From: Streptomyces californicus
GTDB taxonomy: Bacteria; Actinomycetota; Actinomycetes; Streptomycetales; Streptomycetaceae
Assembly (NCBI RefSeq): GCF_000717645.1
Contig: NZ_JNZZ01000004.1
Coordinates: forward strand, 124,001 to 188,000
Direction of reading: 5' to 3'
DNA length: 64,000 nt
In this document: piece after piece, positions 33,361-41,466 of the stretch
Layout of the letters: every line of letters begins with the position of its first letter
Position numbering within the stretch: position 1 is the stretch's first letter
Notes under the pieces: model-generated
What the model was told of the DNA's origin: nothing
Seen by the model: only the letters and a program-made list of their open reading frames with translations
Database searches by the model: none
Made by a program: the position numbers and the translations under genes

Positions 33361-36090
33361 GTGCCGGGTGCACAGTGCCATGCGGTCCGCGTCGCGGTGA
33401 CCGGGACGGACGTACGACGGCTGCGGGACCGACTGGCCGTGGCGGGCCCGTGGCGGCTGTGGACGGACGACATCCCCGGCGCCGCGACCGGGCCGATCGC
33501 CGTACGCCGCCGGGCGAGCGAACTGCGCCGCCCGGTGCGCGGGGACGCGCGCTGCGTGCTGCTGCGGTACGAGGACGGCACGGCCGACCTGGTCGTCGTG
33601 GCCCACCGGGACCGCCTGGACGGGCCCGGCCTGCACCACCTGGTGGCGGTCCTGACGGGCGAGCGCCCGCCCTCCCCCGCCCCGCACCCCGCCGCCCCGC
33701 GCGCCGGGCTGCCGCCCGTGGCCGCCGCGCCGGACTGGGGTGGCGGCGACCCGTCCTCGACCGCCCACGCCGCCTGCCACGTGGACCTCCCGCTCCCCCA
33801 CGCCACCGCGCCCGCCGCCCTCCGTCTGCCCGCCCTGGCCGTGACCCTGGCCCGCTACGACGGCCACGGCGCCACGGCGGCGGCCACCGTCGGCACCGAC
33901 GACCGGGGAGCACGGGAGTACGCCCTGCCCGCATCGGCCACCCTGCGCGATCTGGCTGCCACCGAACCCGCGCACACCGCACACGGCGTGGTCGCCGGAA
34001 TCCTGGAGGCCGACCCCGGCCCGCCGGCGGATGAACGGCTCCCCTGCCTCGCTCCGCCCTTCCCGCTCACCTTCGTCTTCTCGCCCCTTCCGGACGGCGC
34101 CACCCGCCTCTCCTGCCACTTCCGGCTCAGCCATGTCGCGCCGGCGGTCGCCGAGGGGTTCACGCGCCATCTCGCGCAGGTGTACCGGCAGGCCGTGCTC
34201 GCCCCGGACACCGCGGTCGCGGACGTGGAACTGCTCGACCGGGACGAGCGGGACCGCGTGGCCCGGCTCGGCCGGCCGGCCGCCGGCCCCGCCCGCACCC
34301 CGGACACGCTGCCCCGGGCGTTCGCCCGGGTGGCCGCCGCCGCACCCGACGCCATCGCCCTCTGCGACGGCGGCACCGAGCTCAGCTACCGCGAGCTGGA
34401 CGAGCGCTCCGCCCGGATCGCGGCCGGGCTGCGCGCTCGCGGGGTGCGCCGGGGCGACCGGGTGGGCGTCTGCCTGGAGCGGTCCGCGGAACTCGTCGTC
34501 ACCCTGCTCGGTGTGGTCAGGGCGGGCGCCTCCTACGTACCGGCCGACCCGGCCTACCCCACCGACCGTCTCGCCCACACCGTCGCGGACGCCGGACTGC
34601 GCGTCGTCGTGACCCGCCTCGCCGAGTTCCCGCGCGAGGGCGGGGCCGTACCCCTGACCCCGGACGAACTCACCGCGCCCGCTTCAACCGAGCGCGCCGG
34701 GACCGCCGAGGACGGGCCGGAAGAGCCGGAAGAGCCGTCCGGGCCCCCCGCCCCCGACGACCCCGCGTACGTCATCTACACCTCCGGCTCCACGGGCCGC
34801 CCCAAGGGCGTGACCGTGCCGCACCGCAACGTCGTCGCCCTGATCGACGCCACCCGCGACGAGTACGGTCTCGGCCCCGACGACACCTGGACGCTCTTCC
34901 ACTCGGCCGCCTTCGACTTCTCGGTGTGGGAGATCTGGGGCTGCCTGCTGACCGGCGGACGGCTCGTCGTCGTGCCCTACGCCGTCACCCGCGACCCGGA
35001 CGACTTCCGCGACCTGCTGCTCGCCCGGCGGGTCACCGTGCTCAGCCAGACGCCGTCGGCGTTCTCCCAGCTCCTGCGGACCGACCACACCGGGCTGCCG
35101 GTCCAGCTCGTCGTGTTCGGCGGCGAACCGCTGGACAGCCGCATGCTGCTGCCCTGGTTCGACCGGCACCCCGAGACCACCTGCCGCACGGTCAACATGT
35201 TCGGCATCACCGAGACCACCGTGCACGTCACCGCCCAGACGGTCACCCGCGAACTCGCCCTCGCCGGCTCCCGCTCCGTGGGCCCCGCCCTGCCGGGCCG
35301 GCACCTGTACGTCACCGACGAACGCGGCCGCCTCGTGCCCCCCGGCGTCACCGGGGAGATCCGCGTGGGCGGCGCGGGCGTCGCCGCCGGGTACCTCAAC
35401 CGGCCCGAGCTGACGGCCGAACGCTTCCTGCCGGACCCGTACGCCCCCGACGCCCGGGCCCTGACGTACCGCAGCGGCGACCTGGGCCGGATGCGCACCG
35501 ACGGGCGGCTGGAGCACCTCGGCAGAATCGACAGCCAGGTCAAGATCCGCGGCTTCCGCATCGAGCCCGACGAGATCCGCGCCGTGCTCCTGGAGGACCC
35601 GGCCGTCACCGCCGCCGCCGTGGTGGTGCACCGCGACGACCCCACCGACCCGGCCACGGCCCGCCTCGACGCCTACGTGGTCCCGGCGGGCGGCACCGCC
35701 GCCGACCTTCAGGGCCTGCGCAAGCGCGCCGCGGGCATCCTCCCCGAGCACATGGTCCCGGCCACGGTCACGGCCCTCGACGCCCTCCCGCTGACGCCCA
35801 ACGGCAAGCTGGACGCGACACAGCTGCCCGCCCCGGTCCGCTCCTCCTCCTCCGCACGGCCCGCCCCGGAGCCGGACGGCACGGGTGACACCGCCCTCGC
35901 CGGCGCCCTCCGGGAGATCTGGGAGACCGTCCTCGGCACCCCCGTCGGCCTCGACGATGACTTCTTCGAGCTCGGCGGGAACTCCCTGTTCGCCGTCCGG
36001 ATCAGCGCCGCGCTGCGCGCCCGCGGCCTGAAGCCCGTACCGCTGCGCGACCTCTTCCGGACCCCGACGATCCGGGAACTCACCACCTGA
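33361..36090 (+). CDS. Single-module NRPS: vestigial C, adenylation (Thr-like), PCP
   Basis: 909 residues. Residues 1-300 look like a degraded condensation domain: its HHxxxDG motif reads HRDRLDG (82-88), and half the fold is missing. The adenylation domain spans about 320-830, with A3 YTSGSTGRPKG from Tyr473, A4 FDFSVWEIWG, A5 NMFGITE, A7 YRSGDLG, A8 GRIDSQVKIRGFRIE and A10 NGKLD. Reading the ten pocket positions against GrsA gives D-F-W-S-V-G-M-V-H-K, eight of ten equal to the common Thr code DFWNIGMVHK. The PCP has LGGNSL with Ser875 for phosphopantetheine. There is no TE domain. It should load Thr or a close analogue for modification in trans. GTG 33361 follows GGGGAGG. Confidence 0.93.
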   Translation: MPGAQCHAVRVAVTGTDVRRLRDRLAVAGPWRLWTDDIPGAATGPIAVRRRASELRRPVRGDARCVLLRYEDGTADLVVVAHRDRLDGPGLHHLVAVLTGERPPSPAPHPAAPRAGLPPVAAAPDWGGGDPSSTAHAACHVDLPLPHATAPAALRLPALAVTLARYDGHGATAAATVGTDDRGAREYALPASATLRDLAATEPAHTAHGVVAGILEADPGPPADERLPCLAPPFPLTFVFSPLPDGATRLSCHFRLSHVAPAVAEGFTRHLAQVYRQAVLAPDTAVADVELLDRDERDRVARLGRPAAGPARTPDTLPRAFARVAAAAPDAIALCDGGTELSYRELDERSARIAAGLRARGVRRGDRVGVCLERSAELVVTLLGVVRAGASYVPADPAYPTDRLAHTVADAGLRVVVTRLAEFPREGGAVPLTPDELTAPASTERAGTAEDGPEEPEEPSGPPAPDDPAYVIYTSGSTGRPKGVTVPHRNVVALIDATRDEYGLGPDDTWTLFHSAAFDFSVWEIWGCLLTGGRLVVVPYAVTRDPDDFRDLLLARRVTVLSQTPSAFSQLLRTDHTGLPVQLVVFGGEPLDSRMLLPWFDRHPETTCRTVNMFGITETTVHVTAQTVTRELALAGSRSVGPALPGRHLYVTDERGRLVPPGVTGEIRVGGAGVAAGYLNRPELTAERFLPDPYAPDARALTYRSGDLGRMRTDGRLEHLGRIDSQVKIRGFRIEPDEIRAVLLEDPAVTAAAVVVHRDDPTDPATARLDAYVVPAGGTAADLQGLRKRAAGILPEHMVPATVTALDALPLTPNGKLDATQLPAPVRSSSSARPAPEPDGTGDTALAGALREIWETVLGTPVGLDDDFFELGGNSLFAVRISAALRARGLKPVPLRDLFRTPTIRELTT

Positions 36091-36292
36091 TCCCCCGCAT
36101 AACCCCCAGCCCCCGCACTCCACGCCTCCGCCCCGCCCCGATCCGCTACGCTGTTCCCGTCAGCGGTCAGGTCGCACGAACGCCCGCCCGGGAAACCGCA
36201 GCGAGCGCCGGCGCCCCCACTGACGAGCGGGCTTGCGCACCGAGGCCACGACCCACTTGCCGGGTCCGATCCGAGGTTCTCCACAAGCCCCT

Positions 36293-36365
36293 GCCTTCGT
36301 AGCTCAGGGGATAGAGCACCGCTCTCCTAAAGCGGGTGTCGCAGGTTCGAATCCTGCCGGGGGCA
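36293..36365 (+). tRNA. tRNA-Arg (anticodon CCU)
   Basis: 73 nt folding into a full cloverleaf: acceptor GCCTTCG/CGGGGGC (with G-U pairs), D-arm GCTC/GAGC, anticodon stem CCGCT/AGCGG around CTCCTAA (anticodon CCT), T-arm GCAGG-TTCGAAT-CCTGC. CCA is not encoded. It reads AGG codons, rare in this GC-rich genome. Confidence 0.96.
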
Positions 36366-36370
36366 CAGGC

Positions 36371-36416
36371 AGAAGGGCCAGGTCAGGGCAGACGTCCTTC
36401 CTGGCCCTTCTTCTTT
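36371..36416 (+). terminator. Terminator of the tRNA-Arg gene
   Basis: AGAAGGGCCAGG (36371-36382) pairs perfectly with CCTGGCCCTTCT (36400-36411), followed by TCTTT. Confidence 0.85.
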
Positions 36417-36521
36417 GCCCACGGGGCGGGGCGCGAGCCTTCGCGGGGCGGGTGAGGGACAGGCGGCGGCAGTGTGCGGGAACCTCCTCCATCCGCCCCT
36501 CCACCAGGGGAGGATGCGGCC

Positions 36522-37220
36522 ATGACGCTCACCGACGTATCCCGTCTGCGGTTGCCGCGTGCTGGTCGTGAGGCTCTTCAGCGGCCTCGGTCGGAGCGGA
36601 TCGACGGCCATGCCGTCCCCGTGGCCGGTGCGTGGTGGAACGCCGAGCTGGCCGCCGCTCGGCTTCCGGGTGGGCCGGTGGTCGGGCCGGGGGTGGTGGA
36701 GTTGAGCCGCGGTGACCTGTTCGCGGACGCCGACCGCCTCGATCCAGGCTGCGACGAGGACGTCCTGCGGTTTCTGTGGCGCGTCCTCGCCTGGGGCAGC
36801 GGCAAGAAGCTCCGCCTCAACCGCCGGCGTATACGAGCCGTGGCGGCCGATCCGCCCGGGTCCGCGGCTGCTCTGCGTGCAGCGGTGCACGCCGCCCGGG
36901 AGTGCCCCGAACGGGCCTACGAAGCGCTGCGGCCCGGAAACCGCAATGCCATCGCGTACCTGGGTCCGGCCTTCTCGACCAAGGTCCTGTACTTCGCCGG
37001 CCGGGGCGCGCTCACACACCCCTGCGCGATCCTCGACTCCCAGGTGGCCGCCACCCTGAAGAACGCCTGCGGGTGGGACTCGCTCGGCGGGAACGGGTGG
37101 CCCACCCCCGCCTATGTCCGGTACTGCGAACTTCTGGGGCGCTGGGCCCGGGAAGAGAGCGCGAGGCTCGAACGCCAGGTGGGCGTCGACGAGATCGAAC
37201 GCTGGCTGTTCCGGCCCTGA
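36522..37220 (+). CDS. OGG-fold (8-oxoguanine glycosylase-like) protein
   Basis: 232 residues. It resembles actinobacterial proteins described as 8-oxoguanine DNA glycosylase OGG-fold. The helix-hairpin-helix-like part is GNRNAIAYLGPAFSTKVLYF, where the Lys lies where OGG1-type enzymes have their Schiff-base lysine, followed by HPCAILDSQVAATL with an Asp as candidate catalytic acid. DNA-repair function is inferred from fold only. ATG 36522 follows GGGGAGGATG. It stands alone between the tRNA and a converging kinase gene. Confidence 0.75.
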   Translation: MTLTDVSRLRLPRAGREALQRPRSERIDGHAVPVAGAWWNAELAAARLPGGPVVGPGVVELSRGDLFADADRLDPGCDEDVLRFLWRVLAWGSGKKLRLNRRRIRAVAADPPGSAAALRAAVHAARECPERAYEALRPGNRNAIAYLGPAFSTKVLYFAGRGALTHPCAILDSQVAATLKNACGWDSLGGNGWPTPAYVRYCELLGRWAREESARLERQVGVDEIERWLFRP

Positions 37221-37284
37221 TCCCCCGTTCCGTACGCCGCCGCCGGGGTGCCGGGGCCGCCCTTCACCGGCCCCGGCCCCGGTC

Positions 37285-37319
37285 CGGACCCGGCCCGTGC
37301 CCGCCCCGCCCCGGGTCCG
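37285..37319. terminator. Possible hairpin between converging genes
   Basis: CGGACCCGG (37285-37293) and CCGGGTCCG (37311-37319) form a 9-bp stem with a 17-nt loop, just before the stop of the converging phosphotransferase gene. Confidence 0.35.
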
Positions 37320-37328
37320 CCCCTGTCG

Positions 37329-38189
37329 TCAGCGGGAGTGGAGCAGTTCCTCGATCACGTGGACCGCGATCCGGGCCATGCGCGGGTCCGTCTCGCGGTA
37401 GTGCGCCAGTTCCAGCAGGGCGATCGACAGGGCCCAGCCCCGGCCCCGGGCCCAGGTGGCGTCGTCCGGGGCGAGGGCGGTGCGGAAGGTGTCCCGGGCG
37501 TCGGGGGCCAGCAGGTACCAGGCGGCGATCAGGTCGAGCGCCGGGTCGGCCAGGCCCGTGCAGCCGAAGTCGATGACGGCGGTGAGGCGGCCGTCGTCGA
37601 CCAGGACGTTGCCCGGCTGGAGGTCTCCGTGCACCCAGACCGGACGACCCGTGTGCGGTGGGGCGGCCAGCGCCTCCTTCCACTCGGTGGTGGCGGCCTC
37701 CACGTCGACCACTCCGCCCACGCTCGCCAGCGCCGTACGGGTCGCCTCGTCGCGGGAGGCCAACGGTTCGGCTCGGTAGGCGGGCGGCGCGTCCTGCGGG
37801 TCGATCCGGCGCAGCGCCAGCACGAACTCCGCCAGGTCCGCAGCGAACAGGTCGGAGGACGCCGTGGCGTCGCCCGGGGCCGGGTTCACCCCGTCCAGCC
37901 AGGTGTGAACCGACCAGGGCCGGGGAAACCCCTCGCTCGCAGCGCCCTGCGCGAGCGGTGTCGGCACCGGGAACGGCAGCCGCGGGGCCAGCTTCGGCAG
38001 CCAGTGGTGTTCGGTCGCCACGTCCGCCGCGCTGCCCTCGGTGCGCGGCAGCCGTACGCTCATGTCCGCCCCCAGGCGGTAGATCGCGTTCGCCGTCCCC
38101 CCGGTGCCGGCCGCCTCCACGGGCAGGTCGGACCACTGCGGGAACTGGGCGGCGATCAGGCCGCGTACGAGCGACGGTTCGATGATCAT
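37329..38189 (-). CDS. Aminoglycoside phosphotransferase-like kinase
   Basis: 286 residues of the APH/choline-kinase fold. Brenner motif HGDLQPGNVLVDDG gives the catalytic Asp and Asn; the DFG-equivalent is VIDFGCTGLADPALDL. The N-terminal lobe includes TANAIYRLGADMSVRLPR. Such proteins phosphorylate hydroxyl groups of small molecules; resistance to an aminoglycoside or macrolide is possible but not shown. ATG 38189 gives the usual MIIEPSLVRGLI start. It is divergent from the ATP-grasp gene by 128 bp. Confidence 0.9.
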   Translation of the reverse strand: MIIEPSLVRGLIAAQFPQWSDLPVEAAGTGGTANAIYRLGADMSVRLPRTEGSAADVATEHHWLPKLAPRLPFPVPTPLAQGAASEGFPRPWSVHTWLDGVNPAPGDATASSDLFAADLAEFVLALRRIDPQDAPPAYRAEPLASRDEATRTALASVGGVVDVEAATTEWKEALAAPPHTGRPVWVHGDLQPGNVLVDDGRLTAVIDFGCTGLADPALDLIAAWYLLAPDARDTFRTALAPDDATWARGRGWALSIALLELAHYRETDPRMARIAVHVIEELLHSR

Positions 38190-38317
38190 GCGACGATCGA
38201 AGCAGGTCCGGCCGGTACGCACAACGGGCCGCCGGCGGTGGGCGCCCGGGGCGAGCGGCACCCCGCGCCCGGAAATTCCGTGGGCCCCGCGCACCCCGTG
38301 CGGGAGGATCGGCGACC

Positions 38318-39097
38318 GTGACCCGTCCGCCGCGCACCCTCGTCCTTCCGCCCCGACTCACCGCGTCCGCCCGTACGTTGCGCGCCGCCGCGCTGCGGCG
38401 CGGGCTGCACGTCGTGGAGGCGACCGCCCTCGCCGTACCGGACGGGGTGGCCGCACCGGGCGACGGGGAGGCCGCCGTACATCTGCACGCCGGGCCGTCG
38501 TTCGCCGATGCCGTGGCTCCCGCGCTCGGCATCGCCCTGCTGGAGGCGCCCCCCGACTGGCTCGCCCGGCTGCCCCGCGCCCTCACCCGCCGGGACGTAC
38601 GGGCGATGCCGATCGGGGACGCGTACGGGCTGCGCCGCCCCGCCTTCGTCAAGTCGCCCAACGACAAGGGCATCCCGGCCCTCGTGTACGCGGACGGGTC
38701 CCGGCTCCCCGGGCCGGACGCCGTGGACCCGGCGACCGTCGTGCTCGTGAGCGACGTGATGACGTTCGCCGCCGAGTACCGCCTCCACCTGCTCGACGGG
38801 TCCGTCCACACCGCCGGGCAGTACGCCGAGACCGGCCGGCTCCGGCTCGGGCCCGCGCACGGCGACGCGCTCGCCTTCGGGCGGGACGTGCTCGCGGCGG
38901 CCGCCGACAGCCTGCCCTCGGCCGTCGTCGTGGACATCGGCCGCGACGACGACGGGCGTTGGGCCGTGATCGAGGCCAACGCCGCCTGGGCCAGCGGATG
39001 TTACGAAGCCGATCCCGAGCGGGCCCTCGACACCGTCCTCCGCTCCGCCGGGCCTCGTACGGAACTGTCACCGCATGACCGGGAGTTCCTGCGCTGA
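38318..39097 (+). CDS. ATP-grasp domain protein (DUF4343-like)
   Basis: 259 residues. The ATP-grasp core shows AFVKSPNDKGIPALVY (nucleotide-binding lysine and loop), VLVSDVMTFAAEYRLHLLDG and the metal-binding end VVDIGRDDDGRWAVIEANAA. The family is often called DUF4343 and has no settled substrate; ATP-grasp enzymes join a carboxylate to an amine or thiol. The GTG at 38318 follows GGGAGGATC. A hairpin separates it from the converging membrane-protein gene. Confidence 0.82.
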   Translation: MTRPPRTLVLPPRLTASARTLRAAALRRGLHVVEATALAVPDGVAAPGDGEAAVHLHAGPSFADAVAPALGIALLEAPPDWLARLPRALTRRDVRAMPIGDAYGLRRPAFVKSPNDKGIPALVYADGSRLPGPDAVDPATVVLVSDVMTFAAEYRLHLLDGSVHTAGQYAETGRLRLGPAHGDALAFGRDVLAAAADSLPSAVVVDIGRDDDGRWAVIEANAAWASGCYEADPERALDTVLRSAGPRTELSPHDREFLR

Positions 39098-39121
39098 GCC
39101 GTCCGGAGACGGCCCGCCCCG

Positions 39122-39160
39122 GCCCGCCCCGCGCAGGCGCAGGAGGCGCCCGGGGCGGGC
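39122..39160. terminator. Hairpin between converging genes
   Basis: GCCCGCCCCG (39122-39131) pairs with CGGGGCGGGC (39151-39160) between the ATP-grasp stop and the GT-C-like gene stop. Confidence 0.5.
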
Positions 39161-39221
39161 GGCGTCCGGGGCCCGGGAACCGCCCGGGGCAGGAAGCGTC
39201 GGTGGCAGGACAGCGTCCGGA

Positions 39222-41168
39222 TCAGCTCAGTTCCTCCGGGCAGGGCGTGCCCGGCTCGAACTGGTACGGGGCCGTCAGCCGGTACACCCCCGGCCTCGGC
39301 GCGAGCAGTTCGGTCCACTCGTCGCCGTACGGGCCCTCCTCGACCTTGTTCAGGCAGCCGTGCGTGTTGACGTACGTCTTCGGCGCGGTCTCGTCGTCCT
39401 TCGACCGCAGCTTCGACTCCTCGGTCTCCTGCGGCCGCTGCACCACCTTGCCGTCCTCGTCGACCAGGGCGAGCCAGCGCGTGTACGGGATCCGGATCAG
39501 CACCCGCCCCGGCGACTTCACGGTGATCGTCACTCCGCCCGCGCCCGCTCGTTCCACCGTCGCCGGCGGGTCGGCGAGCGGCACCGGGTCCAGCACCCGG
39601 TACAGCTTCCAGTTCTGGTCGCCCCAGATCTCGCGCAGGTACGGCTGGCCCTGCTCGATCAGCTCCGCCTCCTGGACCGCCCCGTTGTCCGGCCGGTCCT
39701 TGGGCAGCACCACGTAGTGCACGGCCCAGCGGTCCAGCCACTCCCGGTAGCTCAGCGGGTCCAGGGTGTCGTCGTAGAAGAGCGGGTTGCGCTCCATGTC
39801 GGCCTGGCGGTTCCAGCCGCGCGCGAGCTGGACGTACGGGGCGAGCGCCGAGGATTCGCGGTGGCTGCTCGCGGGGACGACCTCGACCCGGCCGCGTTCG
39901 GCCCCCACCTGCTGGAGCTGGTTGACCAGCGGGGCGAGCTCGCGGTTCCAGGACGCGGCGGGGGCGGTGCGGACGATGTCGTCGACGCTCTTGAAGCCGA
40001 TCCAGAAGTTGAGCCCGGCGAAGGCCAGGACCAGGGCGTACCAGCGGCGGCTGCGCGGCACCGCGTACGGCAGGGCGGCGAGCAGCGCGACCCCGGCGAA
40101 CAGCATCGCCATCCGCGTGATGTTCGACCCGATCTGCGAGTCGACGACGTACGTGAGCAGCGTGCCGACCCCGTAGACGGCGGCGGCGGTGCGGACGGTG
40201 CTCCAGTCGCGCGGTACGAGGACGAAGACGAGCACCGAGAAGAGGACCGGCAGCGCCAGGGTCCCGAGCGACATCGGCTGGGTGCCCGAGAACGGGAACA
40301 GCCACGCGGACAGGCCCACCACGGCGACCGGTGCGAGCCCAATCGCGTACGCGCCGGGGCGGCGCTTGTGGAGGAAGAGCGCCGCCGCGACGACCCCCAG
40401 GAAGAGGCCGGCGACCGGGCTGGACGCGGTCGCCAGCGCGGCGAGCGGGGCGGCGACGGCGGCCTTGGCCCACCGCTTGTACCGCCACCGGTACGGCCAG
40501 CAGAACACCGCCGCCACCGCGCCGACCGCGAACATCATGCCGAGCCCGAACGTCACCCGGCCCGACAGCGCGTTGCACAGGAACGCGAAGACTCCGGCGA
40601 GCGCGCAGGCAAGCGGGTTGCGCACGGCCGGGACGCGCACGAGGATCAGCGCGGTCAGCCCGGAGGAGACCGTGCCGACGATCATCATCGTCGTCCGGAC
40701 GCCGAGCACGGACATCAGGTACGGCGAGACCACGCTGTACGAGACGGGGTGCATGCCCCCGTACCAGGCCAGGTTGTACGCGGACCCGGGGTGCCGGCCC
40801 ACGAACTCGGCCCAGGCGTCCTGGGCGGCGATGTCCCCGCCGGTGTTGGCGAAGAAGAAGAACCAGAGCACGTGCAGCAGGGCCGCGGCCGCCGTGGCGA
40901 TGGTGACGGGGTGCCGCAGCAGCCGGTGCGCCCGCTCGCGCGGGGTCTCGGGGGCGGCCGGTGGGGCCGGTGGTGTCGATGGGGTCGATGGGGTCGTCCG
41001 GGAGCCGGCGCTATCGGCCGAACCGTGGACGTCGGTGGGCTCCGCGGCCTCGGGGGCGTCGGAGGGCTCCGGTGCGCGGGGGGACGGCACGCGGACGTGC
41101 AGGGCGTCTCCCCCGCTGCCCGCGGTCTCGTCCGTCTCGCGGCCGGGCTTCGGCTCCGCGGTGGTCAC
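39222..41168 (-). CDS. Polytopic membrane protein, GT-C glycosyltransferase-like
   Basis: 648 residues. About 70 disordered Pro/Ser/Ala-rich residues are followed by about ten membrane helices (about 95-400) and a 240-residue C-terminal domain that is probably outside the cell. The first outer loop has GGDIAAQDAWAEFV, an Asp-containing loop like those of GT-C transferases using polyprenyl-phosphate sugars; YNLAWYGGMHPVSYS follows. No further family can be named. It starts at GTG 41168 behind GAGAGG. It follows the carboxypeptidase gene on the same strand after 298 bp with its own repeated promoter elements. A cell-wall or lipid glycan role is inference. Confidence 0.75.
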   Translation of the reverse strand: MTTAEPKPGRETDETAGSGGDALHVRVPSPRAPEPSDAPEAAEPTDVHGSADSAGSRTTPSTPSTPPAPPAAPETPRERAHRLLRHPVTIATAAAALLHVLWFFFFANTGGDIAAQDAWAEFVGRHPGSAYNLAWYGGMHPVSYSVVSPYLMSVLGVRTTMMIVGTVSSGLTALILVRVPAVRNPLACALAGVFAFLCNALSGRVTFGLGMMFAVGAVAAVFCWPYRWRYKRWAKAAVAAPLAALATASSPVAGLFLGVVAAALFLHKRRPGAYAIGLAPVAVVGLSAWLFPFSGTQPMSLGTLALPVLFSVLVFVLVPRDWSTVRTAAAVYGVGTLLTYVVDSQIGSNITRMAMLFAGVALLAALPYAVPRSRRWYALVLAFAGLNFWIGFKSVDDIVRTAPAASWNRELAPLVNQLQQVGAERGRVEVVPASSHRESSALAPYVQLARGWNRQADMERNPLFYDDTLDPLSYREWLDRWAVHYVVLPKDRPDNGAVQEAELIEQGQPYLREIWGDQNWKLYRVLDPVPLADPPATVERAGAGGVTITVKSPGRVLIRIPYTRWLALVDEDGKVVQRPQETEESKLRSKDDETAPKTYVNTHGCLNKVEEGPYGDEWTELLAPRPGVYRLTAPYQFEPGTPCPEELS

Positions 41169-41193
41169 TACGCCTCTCCCCGTCCTCCGCCGG

Positions 41194-41244
41194 CCCCGTA
41201 CGTGTTCGGGGACGCTCACCCCGTACCTGTTCGGGGACGCTAAC
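41194..41244 (-). repeat. Two 25-bp direct repeats in a promoter region
   Basis: CCCCGTACGTGTTCGGGGAC and CCCCGTACCTGTTCGGGGAC, followed by GCT in both, with a 25-bp period (41194 and 41219). Each has an internal CCCCG/CGGGG inverted repeat. They lie 26-76 bp before the GT-C-like start, suggesting a double operator on one face of the helix. Confidence 0.6.
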
Positions 41245-41466
41245 ACGTACCCCCGGCACGTACTCCTGTCATGGGCCGGGAGGGAGGTGGGGGGAGGGAG
41301 AAACGGTCCGCTTCTCCCTCCCCCCTTCTCGTCTTCCGGCCCTCGTCTTCCCGGTGCTCGTCCCGCCGGACCTCGCCTTGCCGGACCTCGCCTTGCCGTT
41401 CCGGCCGGTCCGGTCGGCCGGCCCTGGTCAGCGGGACCGGTCGGCCGGACCGACCGTCCGCTCCGG

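Noticed and set aside
36293..36416. tRNA-Arg as an occupied integration site
   Set aside because: No integrase gene and no second copy of the tRNA 3' end was seen within the window.
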